From the NCBI GenBank assembly GCA_022497145.1, contig MU385922.1, positions 62,001 to 126,000 on the forward strand: a stretch of 64,000 bases of DNA, in the 5' to 3' direction. The notes under the pieces are model-generated. The model was not told the DNA's origin. It ran no database searches and was given only the letters and a program-made list of their open reading frames with translations. Origin of the DNA: Rostrohypoxylon terebratum (lineage: Eukaryota; Ascomycota; Sordariomycetes; Xylariales; Hypoxylaceae). A program made the translations under genes and the position numbers. Positions 47,350 to 58,891 of the stretch are shown piece after piece (the first letter of the stretch is position 1; each line of letters starts with the position of its first letter).

Positions 47350-48122
47350 TCAGCAAGGCAACTGAGCCCTGGAGTAGAAACGCGGATAACGCGGGTACAC
47401 GTAAGCACTGGGTTAGTTAGCTAGGGCGCTGGTAGGCGAAAGTAAAAAAAAAAAACCCCCAAATCCCAAACCCATAAACTTGGATGGACTTTGTGAGTTT
47501 ACTCGGGGCTGCTCGGGGTCAAAGCCGCAATCCTTGCAGCACGGACGGGAAAGATTTTGTGTGGTTCAGGGGCCATAGCCTGGGGTTAGGAACAAGAGTT
47601 TTGTCGGTTCTACGATGTGTGTTTGTTTAGCATACGATGAGATAGAAATTGGGATAGATATACCCCGGCAGCGAGATGGGGGGCATAAGATGGGATGTAG
47701 GTAGTTAGAAAAGGATAGATAGAAACAATGAGAAACCTTCACATCACGCAAAAATTGACACAGGTAGGTACGACAAAGTGGTATCATATTTTTTTGTCCT
47801 GAATCGCTGTTCGACATAGGATATTGCCGTGTTGAAAAATGCAATGCGGATAATTTACCTATCCGTCGCCTTTGTAAAGGCCCCGGTGATCCCGTAGATG
47901 CCACCTTTATTTGTGCCTTTGCCCAAACCAGGTATGTTGAAACCGTACGCCATGCTGCCATGCCCGTGAAATTTTCATGACATTTTCCGATGAGGGAATC
48001 CTATGTCTTCTAGATAACACACCCAACAACGCCGGTCGCAATGCAGAAAGAAGTTGATTCTTCCGCTACTTTATAAATCTGAAAAATTCCCTCAGCGGAA
48101 AATCTACCACACGTTAACAGAC
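47350..48122. other. Convergent intergenic region with a short Gly-rich frame
   Basis: Holds the 3' side of SAM synthetase and of the small Arg-rich gene. On the minus strand a short frame at 47953-47860 reads as a Gly-rich peptide with a good start context, ending at a GTAAAT donor-like site; see findings. Confidence 0.4.
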
Positions 48123-49392
48123 TTAGAACTTAAGGGTCTTAGGCTGCTCCCAGGTGAATTCCTGGTTAGTGCCGAAGTGGCCGAACTTGGCTGTTTGGTT
48201 GTAGATAGGGCGCATTAGGTTAAGTTCCTTGGCGATAGCGCCAGGTCGGAGGTCGAAGTTGGCCTTGACGATGTCAACCAACTCCTCGGCAGTCTTGTCA
48301 GAGGTGCCGTATGAGTCGACGTAGATAGAGCAGGGCTCAGCTACACCAATAGCGTAAGAGAGCTGGACCAGAGCTCGCTTAGCGAGACCGGCAGCGACGA
48401 GGGACTTGGCAATCCATCGGGCAAGGTAGGCAGCGGATCGGTCGACCTTGGAGAAATCCTTGCCAGAGAAGGCACCACCACCGTGAGCACCCCAGCCACC
48501 ATAGGTATCGACGATGATCTTTCGGCCGGTGACACCGGCATCACCCTGAGGACCACCGATGATGAAGAGGCCGGAAGGCTGGAGGTGGAGGATGGTGTGC
48601 TCGTCAATGTACTGCTTGGGGATGACGGAGTCGATGATCTTAGACTTCAACTCCTTTCGGACCTGTTCGGTCGTGACCTGGTCGCTATGTTGAGTAGAAA
48701 TAACGATGGTGTGGACTCTCAGGGGAACGACAGCACCGCCGTCGTGCTTGTACTCCATAGTGATTTGGGTCTTGGTGTCAGGTCGGAGCCAGGGGAGGGT
48801 TCCGTCCCGGCGAGCCTTAGACAAGGCCTGGTTGAGTCTGTGGGCGAGAAGGTGAGAGAGGGGGTGGAGCTCAGGAGTTTCGTTGGTGGCATAGCCGAAC
48901 ATGAGACCTTGGTCACCGGCACCCAGCTCCTCCAAAGCCTTCTCGTAATGAAGACCTTGAGCGATATCGGCGGATTGTTGCTCAATGGCAACCATGACGT
49001 TGCAGGTCTTGTAGTCAAAGCCTTTGTCGGAGGAGTCGTAGCCGATCTCCTTGATGGCGCTTCGGATGACGCTCTGGTAGTCAATGGAAGCCTTGGTAGT
49101 GATCTCACCGAAGACCATGATCATACCGGTCTTGGTGGCCGACTCGCAAGCGACCTTAGACAGAGGGTCCTGGGCAAGACAGGCATCGAGGATAGCATCG
49201 GAAACCTGATCACAGATCTTGTCGGGGTGACCTTCACCGACAGATTCAGACTGAAGCAACCAGTCAGTAAAGGATTCGAGAGAAGGCGCTTGTTATGATA
49301 AGACATATATCATCCATACTTACGGTGAAAAGGAAAGCCCCGGGGTTACGAGGGGTGCTCAAAGAGCTGGCAAAGCCGTTGGTAGCAGGCAT
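48123..49392 (-). CDS. sam: S-adenosylmethionine synthetase
   Basis: Exons on the minus strand: 49392-49324 and 49250-48123, giving 398 residues. The first exon carries MPATNGFASSLSTPRNPGAF and ends FLFT; the 73-nt intron falls just before SESVGEGHPDKICDQVSDA, which holds the ATP-binding GHPDK. Later signatures are GAGDQGLMFGYA, GGPQGDAGVTGRKIIVDTYG and the P-loop-like GGGAFSGKD. The length fits the eukaryotic family. It makes S-adenosylmethionine from methionine and ATP in the cytosol and feeds nearly all methylation reactions. Very strong conservation makes this one of the most secure calls. Confidence 0.97.
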
Positions 49393-51776
49393 CTTGAAGA
49401 TTGAAGATGTAGATATTGAGAAGGAAATTAGAAATCTAGTCGAAAAAGAGTGCTAAATGTAGTCAATTCTAAGCAACCAAAGGAAATGCTAAGCCCAAGA
49501 GTGTCTCCTGGAGGATAAAAAGAAGAAAATAATTCTGAGAGGGGGGGGAGTTTAGGTTTAAGAAGGAAAAGAATTGGAAACGGGAGTTTTCCCTCTAGCT
49601 TTTCTATTGGCGAGAGAGAGAGAAAAAAAAACGGAGGGGCAGGAACTACCAAGGTCCTACCTAGTAGTAAGAGAACTAGGTACCTAGCTAGTAGTAGCAC
49701 TGGCTGCACTTGGGAACTGAGAAAAAGAATAGCACCTATGTAGTATGTACCTAATACCTAGAATGGCGCAATTTCCGTCACACAATTTGCCGATTTTTAA
49801 GCTAAGAGCTACTACGTAGTAGGTACTATCTCACGGTTCAATGAATAAACCTGACGCTAGTTTCGCCTACGACGTTAGGTGACTGCCCGTTCCCCCTCTG
49901 GTCTTTCTTTCCCTTCTCTTCTGCTGTGACCTGTCCCTGAGCCGTGGGTCATAGAGTTTGGGTTGGTTTGTTGGTGGTACCGCTAGTAGTATCGTTGGCA
50001 TTGGTACATAGTACATACACATGGGCACATGGGATGGCGAGGCGGGGCAAGCCCAAAGGAATTTTTCTCCAAAGGAAGCAGCTTCAATGGAAAAGTTCGG
50101 AGTATCTCCGCTGATTGATATTCCATGTTTGTTGATAAAGTAACTCCATCCGGTTAGTTGTATTACATAACCCTACATAACCCTTATAGAACAACTGGGC
50201 AATCAACTGTATCGGGGTGAACCATCTCCCTTTCCGAAGCCTGCTTATCTTTTAGTTGCTGCTTCTCCTCTCAACGTCCCTCCAGGTCCCGAATGATGAA
50301 GCGGTAGTGTCGTACATGGAGAGCATGGAGAGGGTGAGATTGCGTGCTAGCTGTCTAGGTTAGCTGCTCGCATCCTGTCAGCAAGGGTGCATGGGTTAAA
50401 CATGATTCCCAGGTTATGTACGTATAGTAGTACAGCTGTATACCTATGCTACTACTACCTACTAGTATGTACTTTGATTTCTAGGTACGATGCCGATGAT
50501 TCCTTTTCATATTCGGAGTGTTTCGGTAGACAGCATTTCAATGATATGTCACTGGTGCTCAACAATTGGCAGAATCCAGTTTACTCGAGCCAACCTCGTC
50601 TTTTTCCGACCTCCGATCCGTTCTTTTGGGTAATTCTCCAACAATATCATGATATATTATGCATAACGAGAGGCATTTCTATCAATTGAAACTCACCTCA
50701 TAGTCGTCCATTGGATGCTACGATGATCCATAGATAGATCCAAAGATCCCTGACTGCCACGGCTGCCCCTCTCCAAAACGTGCACCAAGTGTGCAAATTG
50801 ACAGGGACTCAACTTCGGCATGTGTATATCGGTCTTGAATAGCCTCTCAAGAAAAGGAGTCCATGATTTTATAAAGTGATGTTGGCGCCAGACCAGCCCA
50901 AAAGTTTACTATTAGGGTCGATGCATAAAACAGTCAGTCTGACTCTGACGTATCAAATCATTGTACATAATAGTCCAACCACACCCGTTGCCGGATAGGT
51001 CGATCGGTTAACCGTCCTTCCCGAGCGAAGGATCTTGGGACCCCCCCTTTCAGCCTTTCGGTTTTTATCTCTCAAGTTCCAGAGACAAAGTCCGTGACCG
51101 GTGGTCCACTTGGCTTACATACAGACGTTGTATGGAACTTGAGTGCGGCTACGCAGTATGGGCGAAAGGTTCTGCCGGGAAATCCGCCCGTTGGTAGCGG
51201 AGCGGGCCATCTGCTAGACTTGCAGAGAGAATCAGGGATGAGACGCAATTGTAGGCTGGGTATTAGGTAGTTTACCCATACGCCATACGGGCGGTGAGCA
51301 GAGGTAGGGATTTTACCTAGGTCAAGTCGTATGTTGAATTTTGTTTATTTCTGTTCTTTACAGCACTGAGTATGTTGAGTATGGGGTGACTATGCGACTA
51401 TTGAAGAAATTTAGGTAATTAAGAAAAGAGACGACTTGGTTCTTTTGGCTTACGGGATAACTTTGTCAGCTAAGCTCCACTTCAAAGTTCAAGGTAGCAC
51501 TTGTGTACTGGGTACTTGGTACCACTTGAGTGCTCCACCATTTTAGACATTTTAGACCCTTGCTTGTTTTCCCTTGACCCCGACCCCTCTACCCCTCCAT
51601 CAAAAAAAAAATACTCGACTGGTCGCAAGGCGATAACCGTCTAGCCGGATCACGTCACCGCACAAGGCTGAAGCTACAACATCTTGTTTGGTCATATCAA
51701 ACCTTGCTGCCTTTAGATTCAGCCGATCGCGTCTTTCATACTTATTCACGTCAAGACGTTCTAGTCACCGTGCACA
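49393..51776. other. Intergenic, upstream of SAM synthetase and GPN3
   Basis: Begins with the leader of SAM synthetase, including a GA-rich tract near 49610-49635 and TACCTAGTAG/GGTACCTAGC words at 49655-49695. More such words occur at 49740-49830 and 50440-50485. A CTCC/CCCC-rich leader precedes GPN3. No coding frame was accepted. Confidence 0.5.
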
Positions 51777-52802
51777 ATGAGTAAGTTTGGGGTAATGGTG
51801 ATGGGTCCCGCCGGGGCTGGCAAGGTATACAAATATCATCTCTTTGTTGTCATTTAACCTATCGGAATATTATTTCCATATTGGATGATGAGTATATATA
51901 ATACATCAATTAACGTGCTAACCTATCTCAAGACTACCTTCTGTGCCTCCCTCATCACTCACCTAAACCTCAACCGTCGTTCATGCTTCTACGTCAATCT
52001 TGATCCTGCTGCCGAAACTTTTGAACATGCACCAGATTTGGATATCAAAGATCTCATATCTCTCGAAGACGTCATGGAAGAGATGAACCTAGGCCCAAAC
52101 GGCGGCCTTATCTACTGCTTCGAGTTCCTTATGGAAAACCTCGATTTCCTCACAGATTCGCTGGATTCCCTAACCGAGGAATATCTGATCATCTTCGATA
52201 TGCCTGGTCAGATCGAGCTATACACCCACGTCCCTATCCTACCCGCGCTCACTAAATTCCTCACTCGATCCGGTTCCCTCGATATCCGGCTCTGTGCCGC
52301 CTACCTCCTGGAAGCTACCTTCGTGGTGGAGAGAGCCAAGTTCTTCGCCGGCACGCTGAGTGCCATGAGCGCCATGATCATGTTGGAAATTCCGCATATC
52401 AACATCTTATCCAAGATGGATCTCGTGAAGGACCAAGTTCGCAAGAAGGATCTGAAAAGGTTCCTTACTCCAGATACCGGTCTACTCGACGACGACCCGG
52501 TAGAGCTTGCCCGTCAGAAGGCAGAGGGTACCGCGGACGAGGAGCTGGAAGTTGCCGATCCCTTAGACAAGGATGCTGTTATGAGGGGTGCTAGCTTTCG
52601 GCGGTTGAACCGGGCTGTTGCTGGCCTGATCGAGAGCTTTAGTATGGTCAGTTATCTGAAGCTAGATGCGGATGATGAGGACAGTGTTGGGGCCATTCTC
52701 AGCTACATAGATGACTGCATCCAATACCACGAGGCGCAGGAGCCCAAGGAGTTGAAGGATGAAGAATTCGACAACGAAAATGACATGGACATGATGGGAT
52801 GA
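51777..52802 (+). CDS. gpn3: GPN-loop GTPase 3
   Basis: Exons 51777-51824 and 51933-52802, giving 305 residues. The 108-nt intron splits the P-loop exactly after its lysine (GPAGAGK, then TTF). Further signatures are the switch region VNLDPAAE, the GPN loop LGPNGG that names the family, FDMPGQIELYTH and the specificity motif SKMDLV. The tail is acidic (EEFDNENDMDMMG). GPN GTPases assemble RNA polymerase II in the cytoplasm and bring it into the nucleus. GPN3 is separated from GPN1 and GPN2 by its length and tail, so the paralogue call is likely but not certain. It is convergent with APQ12, 417 bp apart. Confidence 0.93.
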
Positions 52803-53219
52803 AGTTAATCCTGGACGATAGTATAGTCCATTAGTAGGTGGAGCCTCCCGATGACTACTGGGGCCGTCAAGGGTGATGGGATGAAATGGTACAGGAAAAT
52901 GGAGATTGATACCCAAGGGACATAAGGTCATAATTCGGGATTCATTTATCTGCATAGCAACGGCGTACGGATTGTGGTAGCTCGGCTGATACCAAAAAAA
53001 AATAAATAAATCGCATTTGACACATCAAATCACATTCCAATTAGTAGTTTTCGTACATTCATTCTCACTCAGGAGCTTCCTCATTCATCATTCATGACTA
53101 AATAACCTGCCAAATGGATATAATTCCAATCCTCGTTATTGGAAACCCCATTTTCTCATCCAGGTCGTATTCCTAATTGTGCTGTAGTCGCACGAGTCCG
53201 TCTAACCGCCAAACCCAAA
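52803..53219. other. Convergent 3' flanks of GPN3 and APQ12
   Basis: AT-rich terminator region between two stop codons. Nothing else was seen. Confidence 0.5.
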
Positions 53220-53911
53220 CTACCAACCGTTATTTCCGGAACGGCTGTATCCGCCCGAAGGCGCGCGCTGGCCGGTGCTGAAGTCGCCGCCGCGCTTGGT
53301 CTGGGCGTCGAATTTCTTATATTCGCTCAGCCAGATGTCCTTGACCAGCGCAGCGTATCCGGTCATCTTGCTCACAAACACGACGACGTCTCGGATAGTG
53401 GCCTCGGGACCACGGCGCCATACCACAGCGAGCAACGCGATGAACAATGCCCAGCCCATCATGCGGAAGGCAAGGCGTGTCATATACATCATGGTTCGGT
53501 GTATCCAAACCACGATCTGGAGCATGAGTACAAATGTGCCCAGAACGAAGGCGAGGACTACTATGTCGGGCGAGTCGTAGAGAGCTTGGATGGCGCGGGC
53601 GAAGATGGGTGCGAAGAGAGGGGAGAGCACGGCTCCGACCTTGTTGGCGACGGCGCTGGTATGGCGCCACACGGTCTGCACTGTGGTGGACGGGTCTTGG
53701 AGGTGCGCTTGGAGAACATCGAGTGCCTGGTCAGGCACGATGCCTAGTGAGGGTTAGTGGCGGATCGTTCATTAGGTAGGAATGAGAAAAATTGGATTCT
53801 TATTTGGTGATAAATGGTGGTTGTGGTTTAGATGTCGGATGCGATGGGATGAAAGAGGCTGTCGAACATACCTTGCAAGGCCTCACGAATAATAGAACCA
53901 CCTTGTTCCAT
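53220..53911 (-). CDS. apq12: APQ12-family nuclear envelope/ER membrane protein
   Basis: Exons on the minus strand: 53911-53872 and 53743-53220, giving 187 residues; the phase-1 junction creates LQGIVPDQALDVLQ. Two adjacent membrane segments are clear (VVLAFVLGTFVLMLQIVVWI and MMGWALFIALLAVVW), linked by HRTMMYMTRLAF. The C-terminus is hydrophilic with Gly/Ser/Arg (STGQRAPSGGYSRSGNNGW). Yeast Apq12 is an ER/nuclear-envelope protein needed for nuclear pore assembly, lipid homeostasis and mRNA export. Length and topology suit the family. The first coding exon is only 40 nt. Confidence 0.82.
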
Positions 53912-56204
53912 TGTTGCCAAAATGAAGCTACTTTTGTCCGAATAACTCGGGCGCGAATGATGGATTGCAGGCGGCTGTAGGACAGCCTTGATTTTGTAAA
54001 GATCGCTTCGTTCGTCGGAGATAGTCGGACACCAGTGTGCTGGATGTTGTCGCGGAGCTTTGATGTAATTGGGTAGATCAGATTAAGTAGAAGGCTTTAG
54101 CCAAGATCTCAGCCCTAAGGTGAGCAAATAGTCACAGGCGAGGAAGGTTGCAATCTAAGTAGTCAAATGAATAAGTGCGGTCATGCGAGTTGTAGTCGAG
54201 TAGTCGAGTAGTCGGTGAAGTGATGTATACGATTGTCTGGTTGTTGACAAAGCGGAGGGAATGGATGCGTTGTATGGTTGGTAATTATTGATACATAAGT
54301 AAGGTTATGTTATGTGCGTATGTACGTTCCAGTGATAAGAAGACGACTTCCAACCGGTGTGGATGGGTGGTGTGTGGTGTGTGAGAGGTGTATTTTATTT
54401 AATATTTATTGACGAGTCGACCGAGTTGATTTAACGCGATTGTGTAATGGCGGTGATGACGATAACGGGCTGCTGAAAAGTGGAGAATATTTTGTCAAAT
54501 AAGATCATCTGATTGGCCTGTCTCATGTGTGATGTGTATTGTGGTCTGTGCGTTACAGCTGAAAATCCACTTTAAAGGTGTGATCACTTCAATCAGATCA
54601 GGAGCGACCAGCTTTAAAGCTTTAGCAGGAAGGCACGACGATTAGGTATTCATAGGCAGGTACGTAGTAAGCCCTTGCCATTGACACGTGCTTCGAAAGA
54701 CTATCGAAAAATTGAGGAAATACTTTGATACCTAATTCACAAAGGGTCCTTTACACCTTCTCCTCTGTTCGGCATCTCCGGACTCTGATAGATTATTAAG
54801 GAGTACACTAGAGTATGGCTTACTCTGTATTGTTGGGCTTGGCAAGAACACCTTACTTTAAGCCTCAGGTCCGTCAAGTTCGAGGCAAGAAATTTTCGGC
54901 CTTCTCTTTAATTTTATCTGGTTCATATATATCATATATATCAACAAAGGAGATGTACTATTCATCATCTCTACAACATCATTCTTGGGATTTGTCATTT
55001 TCAAGATGAATGACGATTGAACTATTTAGCAAGAGGTTTGTTGTATAATAGCACAGTATAATCAGGGCGTCTCCCATATCATTCATACCTGAGTTTTCTT
55101 TCAAGATAACTTCACTGCCTGGACGAGAAATAGTCATTGTTTCCCTATGAAATGTATCCTAATTAGGCGTTCTTAAATGCCACCTAAGCTTGAAATAGCT
55201 TGACATGCTTAATACCAGCTCACATTTCTAACCTTACTCTGTTTGGGTCATATATATTCTTCAACTCTATAAAGTTGCCCTTCAGGGGCTTCCTTGCCTA
55301 TGTGTGTGAGGTAGGTATAAGACTCGTCTACAATGAAAAGGTATTTGGCTAACATTTGGAGACATCTGAGCTGCCTGATAGAGTACTGCTATACCCACGA
55401 CAAGAACTGACTAAGCAAGACCCCCTTCTTGCCTTTGCGTTATTTCAAGAGGATAGACTGTGACCACGAAACACACTAGATCTCTAGAAATATTCTTGTC
55501 AAGCCTTGATATACTCGCCTCCTACTCGAATACTGTGTTGTTGCACATAACCTTGAAATAGCTAATCTGATTGAACTATAGACTCATGACTTACGTCCCT
55601 CTTCTCCTCATATTCTCATACTATGGTTGTGTTGTTGAGTCAGGGGTCATGGGCTAGAACGAAACTGTCAATTCCATGTAGATATTTGTTCGAATTCCTT
55701 GATTTTGGCATACGACTTAGAATATACCTGAATCTACCATTGGGGAGTCCTGAAATATGTGGCTACTCACCTAAATCATCTTCGTTCATGTATGTGTATA
55801 TGTGTTCTGAATACTCAGGTGGTTTCCATAGACTCTACTCAAACTTGGTAGTACAATTTTGGCGATACGTCAAACAACCGTAGCACAAGTTGCCGTGGCC
55901 TTTTAACCATGGTATCATGACCGTAGCCCATCGTTCCAATTTACACAATGATGCTTTTTGTCAGGGATGGCTCACATACACCTGGAGTTAATATTGAGCT
56001 AGATCACAGTGACAATGCAAACCTCGATCACACCTCAGCGCAAAATCGAGATTTTAAATAGTCTTTACGCACCCTTATGAACAAGACCGCAATCCTTTAC
56101 TTGCCAAGTTCCCGACTTCTAGTAAAGAAACAGACTCACCAATTTCATGCAAGCAAAACCTCCCCCATCCAAGATATCACAATCTTACACAACACAGTTT
56201 TAAG
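53912..56204. other. AT-rich intergenic region
   Basis: A long stretch, AT-rich from about 54300 onward, with tandem ATATATC near 54930. I find no TIR, LTR or coding frame; an old decayed repeat is possible but unsupported. The 86-codon frame at 55623-55883 is not accepted. Confidence 0.45.
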
Positions 56205-57653
56205 ATGAGACCCTGGCAAAGGTTTAGCTCGGCTCAACGGCGTACTCCAGGCCAGCAATTTCCTCCTTTCACTCCGCCTGAGCCTAGGGATCATTCTCCA
56301 GGGGCGACTTCATATCTAACTTCAGAGTTTTCTGAACTGCCTGATCCTCCTCGAACACCACATCAGCATTCCTCTCATCACCATCATCACCATCCCAACC
56401 CACACTACAGGCCTGTCTATGAACCAGACTTCGGACCGGCGTATGGTCCACCGCGTCTATCGCCGAACCATCCTGGTTTTGCGCGGAGAAGGGATGGGGC
56501 GTTGACACCAATAAATAACGATATGGCAAACCCTCCACGTAATCCTCGTTATCATGGGAATTACCCTCCTGGGCTAGAAGATCCAGGGAGTTTTGGTCAA
56601 TATCTACCTCCGCTACCAGGTTATCTTCCTCTATGCGGACCACCACCGCCACTACCAAATTATGGCCCATACTATCCAGAACCGTCGCTGCCGCCACCGC
56701 CACCAGGTTTCTACTGGGCACAAGCACCGCCTTGTCAACCACCCCTTCCTCCCCACTATCCACCTAACTATCCTTCTTCACCTCACCGTCATCCTCCTCC
56801 CCTTTATCACTCTCCTCCCCCTTACCATTCTCCTCCTCATCACCATCATCCTCACCACTACTACCCTCTACCCCCTCCCCCTCCCCCTCCGCCACCCCGT
56901 CCACCATCCCGTCCCCCTTCTCGCAGCTCGCCCCGCGCGTACCGACACCTCCCACACTGGCCTCCCACCCTCCTCCCCCTAAGCGCCCGCACAAACCCAC
57001 GCGGCACCCCCCTCCCCATAAACCAGACCCCTATCCCGCTCCACTCGCGCCCCGAGCACCACACCTTCCTCAGCGAAGCCGAGCTACGTCAGCGCCTAAC
57101 CCCTCTCTACCGCCCCCTCGTCGGCGTAATCGGGCGACTCGTGCAAACACACCTCTCCCTACCCACGCAACCGCGCGTGAAATTCGACCTCTACCCCGTG
57201 CAAGTCCTCAGCGCCAGCGCCAGCGCGTCTCCCCCCCCCTCCATCCGCTGGCGCACCCTATCCCGAGCGCCCATCTACAGCATAACGCTCCCAGGCCCCG
57301 TCGCTCCATCGCCGCGACACCTCCAAGCCCTCAGCGACGCTTTGCGGGACGCGTTAGCCGGCTACCCGAACGCATGGTACCGGCAAGCGGGGTTTGTGTT
57401 CCGTACCTCTCGCCGAGCGCCACTGCTGCCCCGCGGCCGCGAGCGCGTGCGCTTCTGGGTCCCGCCGCTGTGCGTGTACCGCTACTCGCGCCGCGGGGGG
57501 GTGTACGAGGCGCTGTTTGTCGAGGTCTCCGAGGAGGCCGTCGAGGAGGTGGATGCGTTCCATGATTACGGCGATACGAGCGAGGATGATCAGGAGGCGT
57601 TGGTTGATGAGATGTGGGCGGATGTTAGGATGAGGAATTCGCGGGGGGTCTAG
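56205..57653 (+). CDS. Pro/His-rich protein with conserved-looking C-terminal domain, unknown function
   Basis: Intronless, 482 residues. The first 260 residues are extremely rich in Pro, His and Tyr, with His runs (HSSHHHHHHP, HHHHPHHYYP) and a run of nine prolines. From about residue 290 the composition changes to an ordinary globular one (SEAELRQRLTPLYRPLVGVIGRLV, RVKFDLYPVQVL, RHLQALSDALRDALAGYPNAWYRQ, RVRFWVPPLCVYRYS). It ends in an acidic tail. The frame is uninterrupted for 1.4 kb. I do not recognise the domain. The Pro-rich part may bind SH3/WW partners (inference). A His- and Pro-rich frame can also arise from CCA/CAC-repeat DNA, so only the C-terminal half is strong evidence. Confidence 0.62.
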   Translation: MRPWQRFSSAQRRTPGQQFPPFTPPEPRDHSPGATSYLTSEFSELPDPPRTPHQHSSHHHHHHPNPHYRPVYEPDFGPAYGPPRLSPNHPGFARRRDGALTPINNDMANPPRNPRYHGNYPPGLEDPGSFGQYLPPLPGYLPLCGPPPPLPNYGPYYPEPSLPPPPPGFYWAQAPPCQPPLPPHYPPNYPSSPHRHPPPLYHSPPPYHSPPHHHHPHHYYPLPPPPPPPPPRPPSRPPSRSSPRAYRHLPHWPPTLLPLSARTNPRGTPLPINQTPIPLHSRPEHHTFLSEAELRQRLTPLYRPLVGVIGRLVQTHLSLPTQPRVKFDLYPVQVLSASASASPPPSIRWRTLSRAPIYSITLPGPVAPSPRHLQALSDALRDALAGYPNAWYRQAGFVFRTSRRAPLLPRGRERVRFWVPPLCVYRYSRRGGVYEALFVEVSEEAVEEVDAFHDYGDTSEDDQEALVDEMWADVRMRNSRGV

Positions 57654-58366
57654 GGGTTGTTCTCCCAGTACGGGGATTTACAGTTTGGGGAGTTTTGGTG
57701 GAAAGGGGGTGGGTAGGGTTGGGGGGGGGGGGGGGAGATTGTAGGGGCAAGTTTGCGGGTTGTTCAAGGATCGGGATACCCCTCTTCAGTTGGCCATGCT
57801 TGTATCTGCTTTATTGTGAATGACGCGAAGTCACCTTATACTGTGCCAATATCTGCAAGATTGAAGTCATCTCAATGAGTAGTTGTCGTGTGTTAAGTTG
57901 TCGTGTGTTAGAAACACAGCAGGAGCGCAAGAAATGAGTCTTACAATAAAGCATCGAAACCGCTACCTAGAAAAGGCACATACGTCAGCATACTTCTCCG
58001 CGATGCTGGAAACAATAGTTTTAGGGGAACAATGAATAATACCTATGTTCAAGGTAAGCAGGTCTTGTTAGACCACTATAGAACCGATGAGACAAAACCA
58101 ACAAAGGACCTGTGACTAGAAGACTAATAGCATTGAGAGACGAACAATGCGATTGTATCGCCATATATGTCTATATAACACGAATGGTTTCTCTTGCAGT
58201 TTACCATCTACGTGTCTACGCCATCTGTGCGATATTTCACACATCAACGCCAACAAGACAGGTAAGCACTTAGGTAAGTCTTAACTGCTGTTGAAATTCT
58301 GTTCAAACCTCTTTCTTCTCTGTAATCAATTTAGCAAGGTAAGTATTATTTATCACATATCTCAAA
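57654..58366. other. Intergenic with poly-G run and probable 5' UTR intron
   Basis: A run of 15 G at 57721-57735 follows the Pro/His-rich gene. Closer to the next gene, GACAG/GTAAGC at 58261 and TTTAG near 58333 look like a 5' UTR intron of the small Cys protein. Confidence 0.4.
57721..57735. repeat. Poly-G run
   Basis: Fifteen consecutive G residues just after the Pro/His-rich gene; the length may be affected by assembly error. Confidence 0.8.
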
Positions 58367-58891
58367 ATGTGTAATTACCGTAAGTACATTTACCTGTGCA
58401 ACCACACGGTTCTCTCCCCTTCTCCTGTACAAACATGCCAGGAGCAGAAAGGCCACGAGTCGGGTGAGAATTCAGAGGCATGCACTGCAGTCGAAACACA
58501 CCCGCGAAACAACCTCAAGGTTGCAAAGCTATGTGATGCTTGTCAGAAACGCAAGGACACCATCGATAAGCAGTTTGCTTCGATCAAAGAGCGCCTTGGA
58601 GTCTTGAGGAGTGTGCTCGAGAAGGGACACGACCAGTGCAAGGAACACCTAGACGAAGCGGGCGTTGAGACCGAGAAGAAAAAGAAACCTCAAGTAACGC
58701 CTGAGAGACTAGACGAGATCATCAACAAACTTACTTCTGTTGAGAAGTTCCTGAAGACGAAGATGGATGAAGAGCACGCGCATATGATGATGCTGTCTGA
58801 CTATGCGAAACCCGAGGAGATTAGGTCTTCCGTACTCGAAATGGACGAACATAATGAACTCGGAGAGTCTATGGATACTGGCGAGGAGTAA
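58367..58891 (+). CDS. Small Cys-motif/coiled-coil protein, unknown function
   Basis: Intronless, 174 residues. It starts MCNYRKYIYLCNHTVLS, a CxnCxH pattern seen at the start of many small fungal proteins (often MCxY...CGH). Further Cys residues (TCQEQ, LCDACQKRKD) could complete a zinc site. A highly charged coiled coil follows (IKERLGVLRSVLEKGHDQCKE, ERLDEIINKLTSVEKFLKTKM), and the tail is acidic. A GTAAGT sequence directly after codon 4 looks like a splice donor. Reading through it preserves the Cys/His motif, so I keep it as exon. The role is unknown; zinc binding is an inference. Confidence 0.65.
   Translation: MCNYRKYIYLCNHTVLSPSPVQTCQEQKGHESGENSEACTAVETHPRNNLKVAKLCDACQKRKDTIDKQFASIKERLGVLRSVLEKGHDQCKEHLDEAGVETEKKKKPQVTPERLDEIINKLTSVEKFLKTKMDEEHAHMMMLSDYAKPEEIRSSVLEMDEHNELGESMDTGEE

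Noticed and set aside
48483..49298. Long plus-strand frame (271 codons)
   Set aside because: It is antisense to SAM synthetase, whose coding sequence is certain; strong codon bias of a conserved gene produces such mirror frames.
53912..56204. Second transposon relic
   Set aside because: The region is AT-rich, but I could not find terminal repeats, target duplications or transposase motifs.
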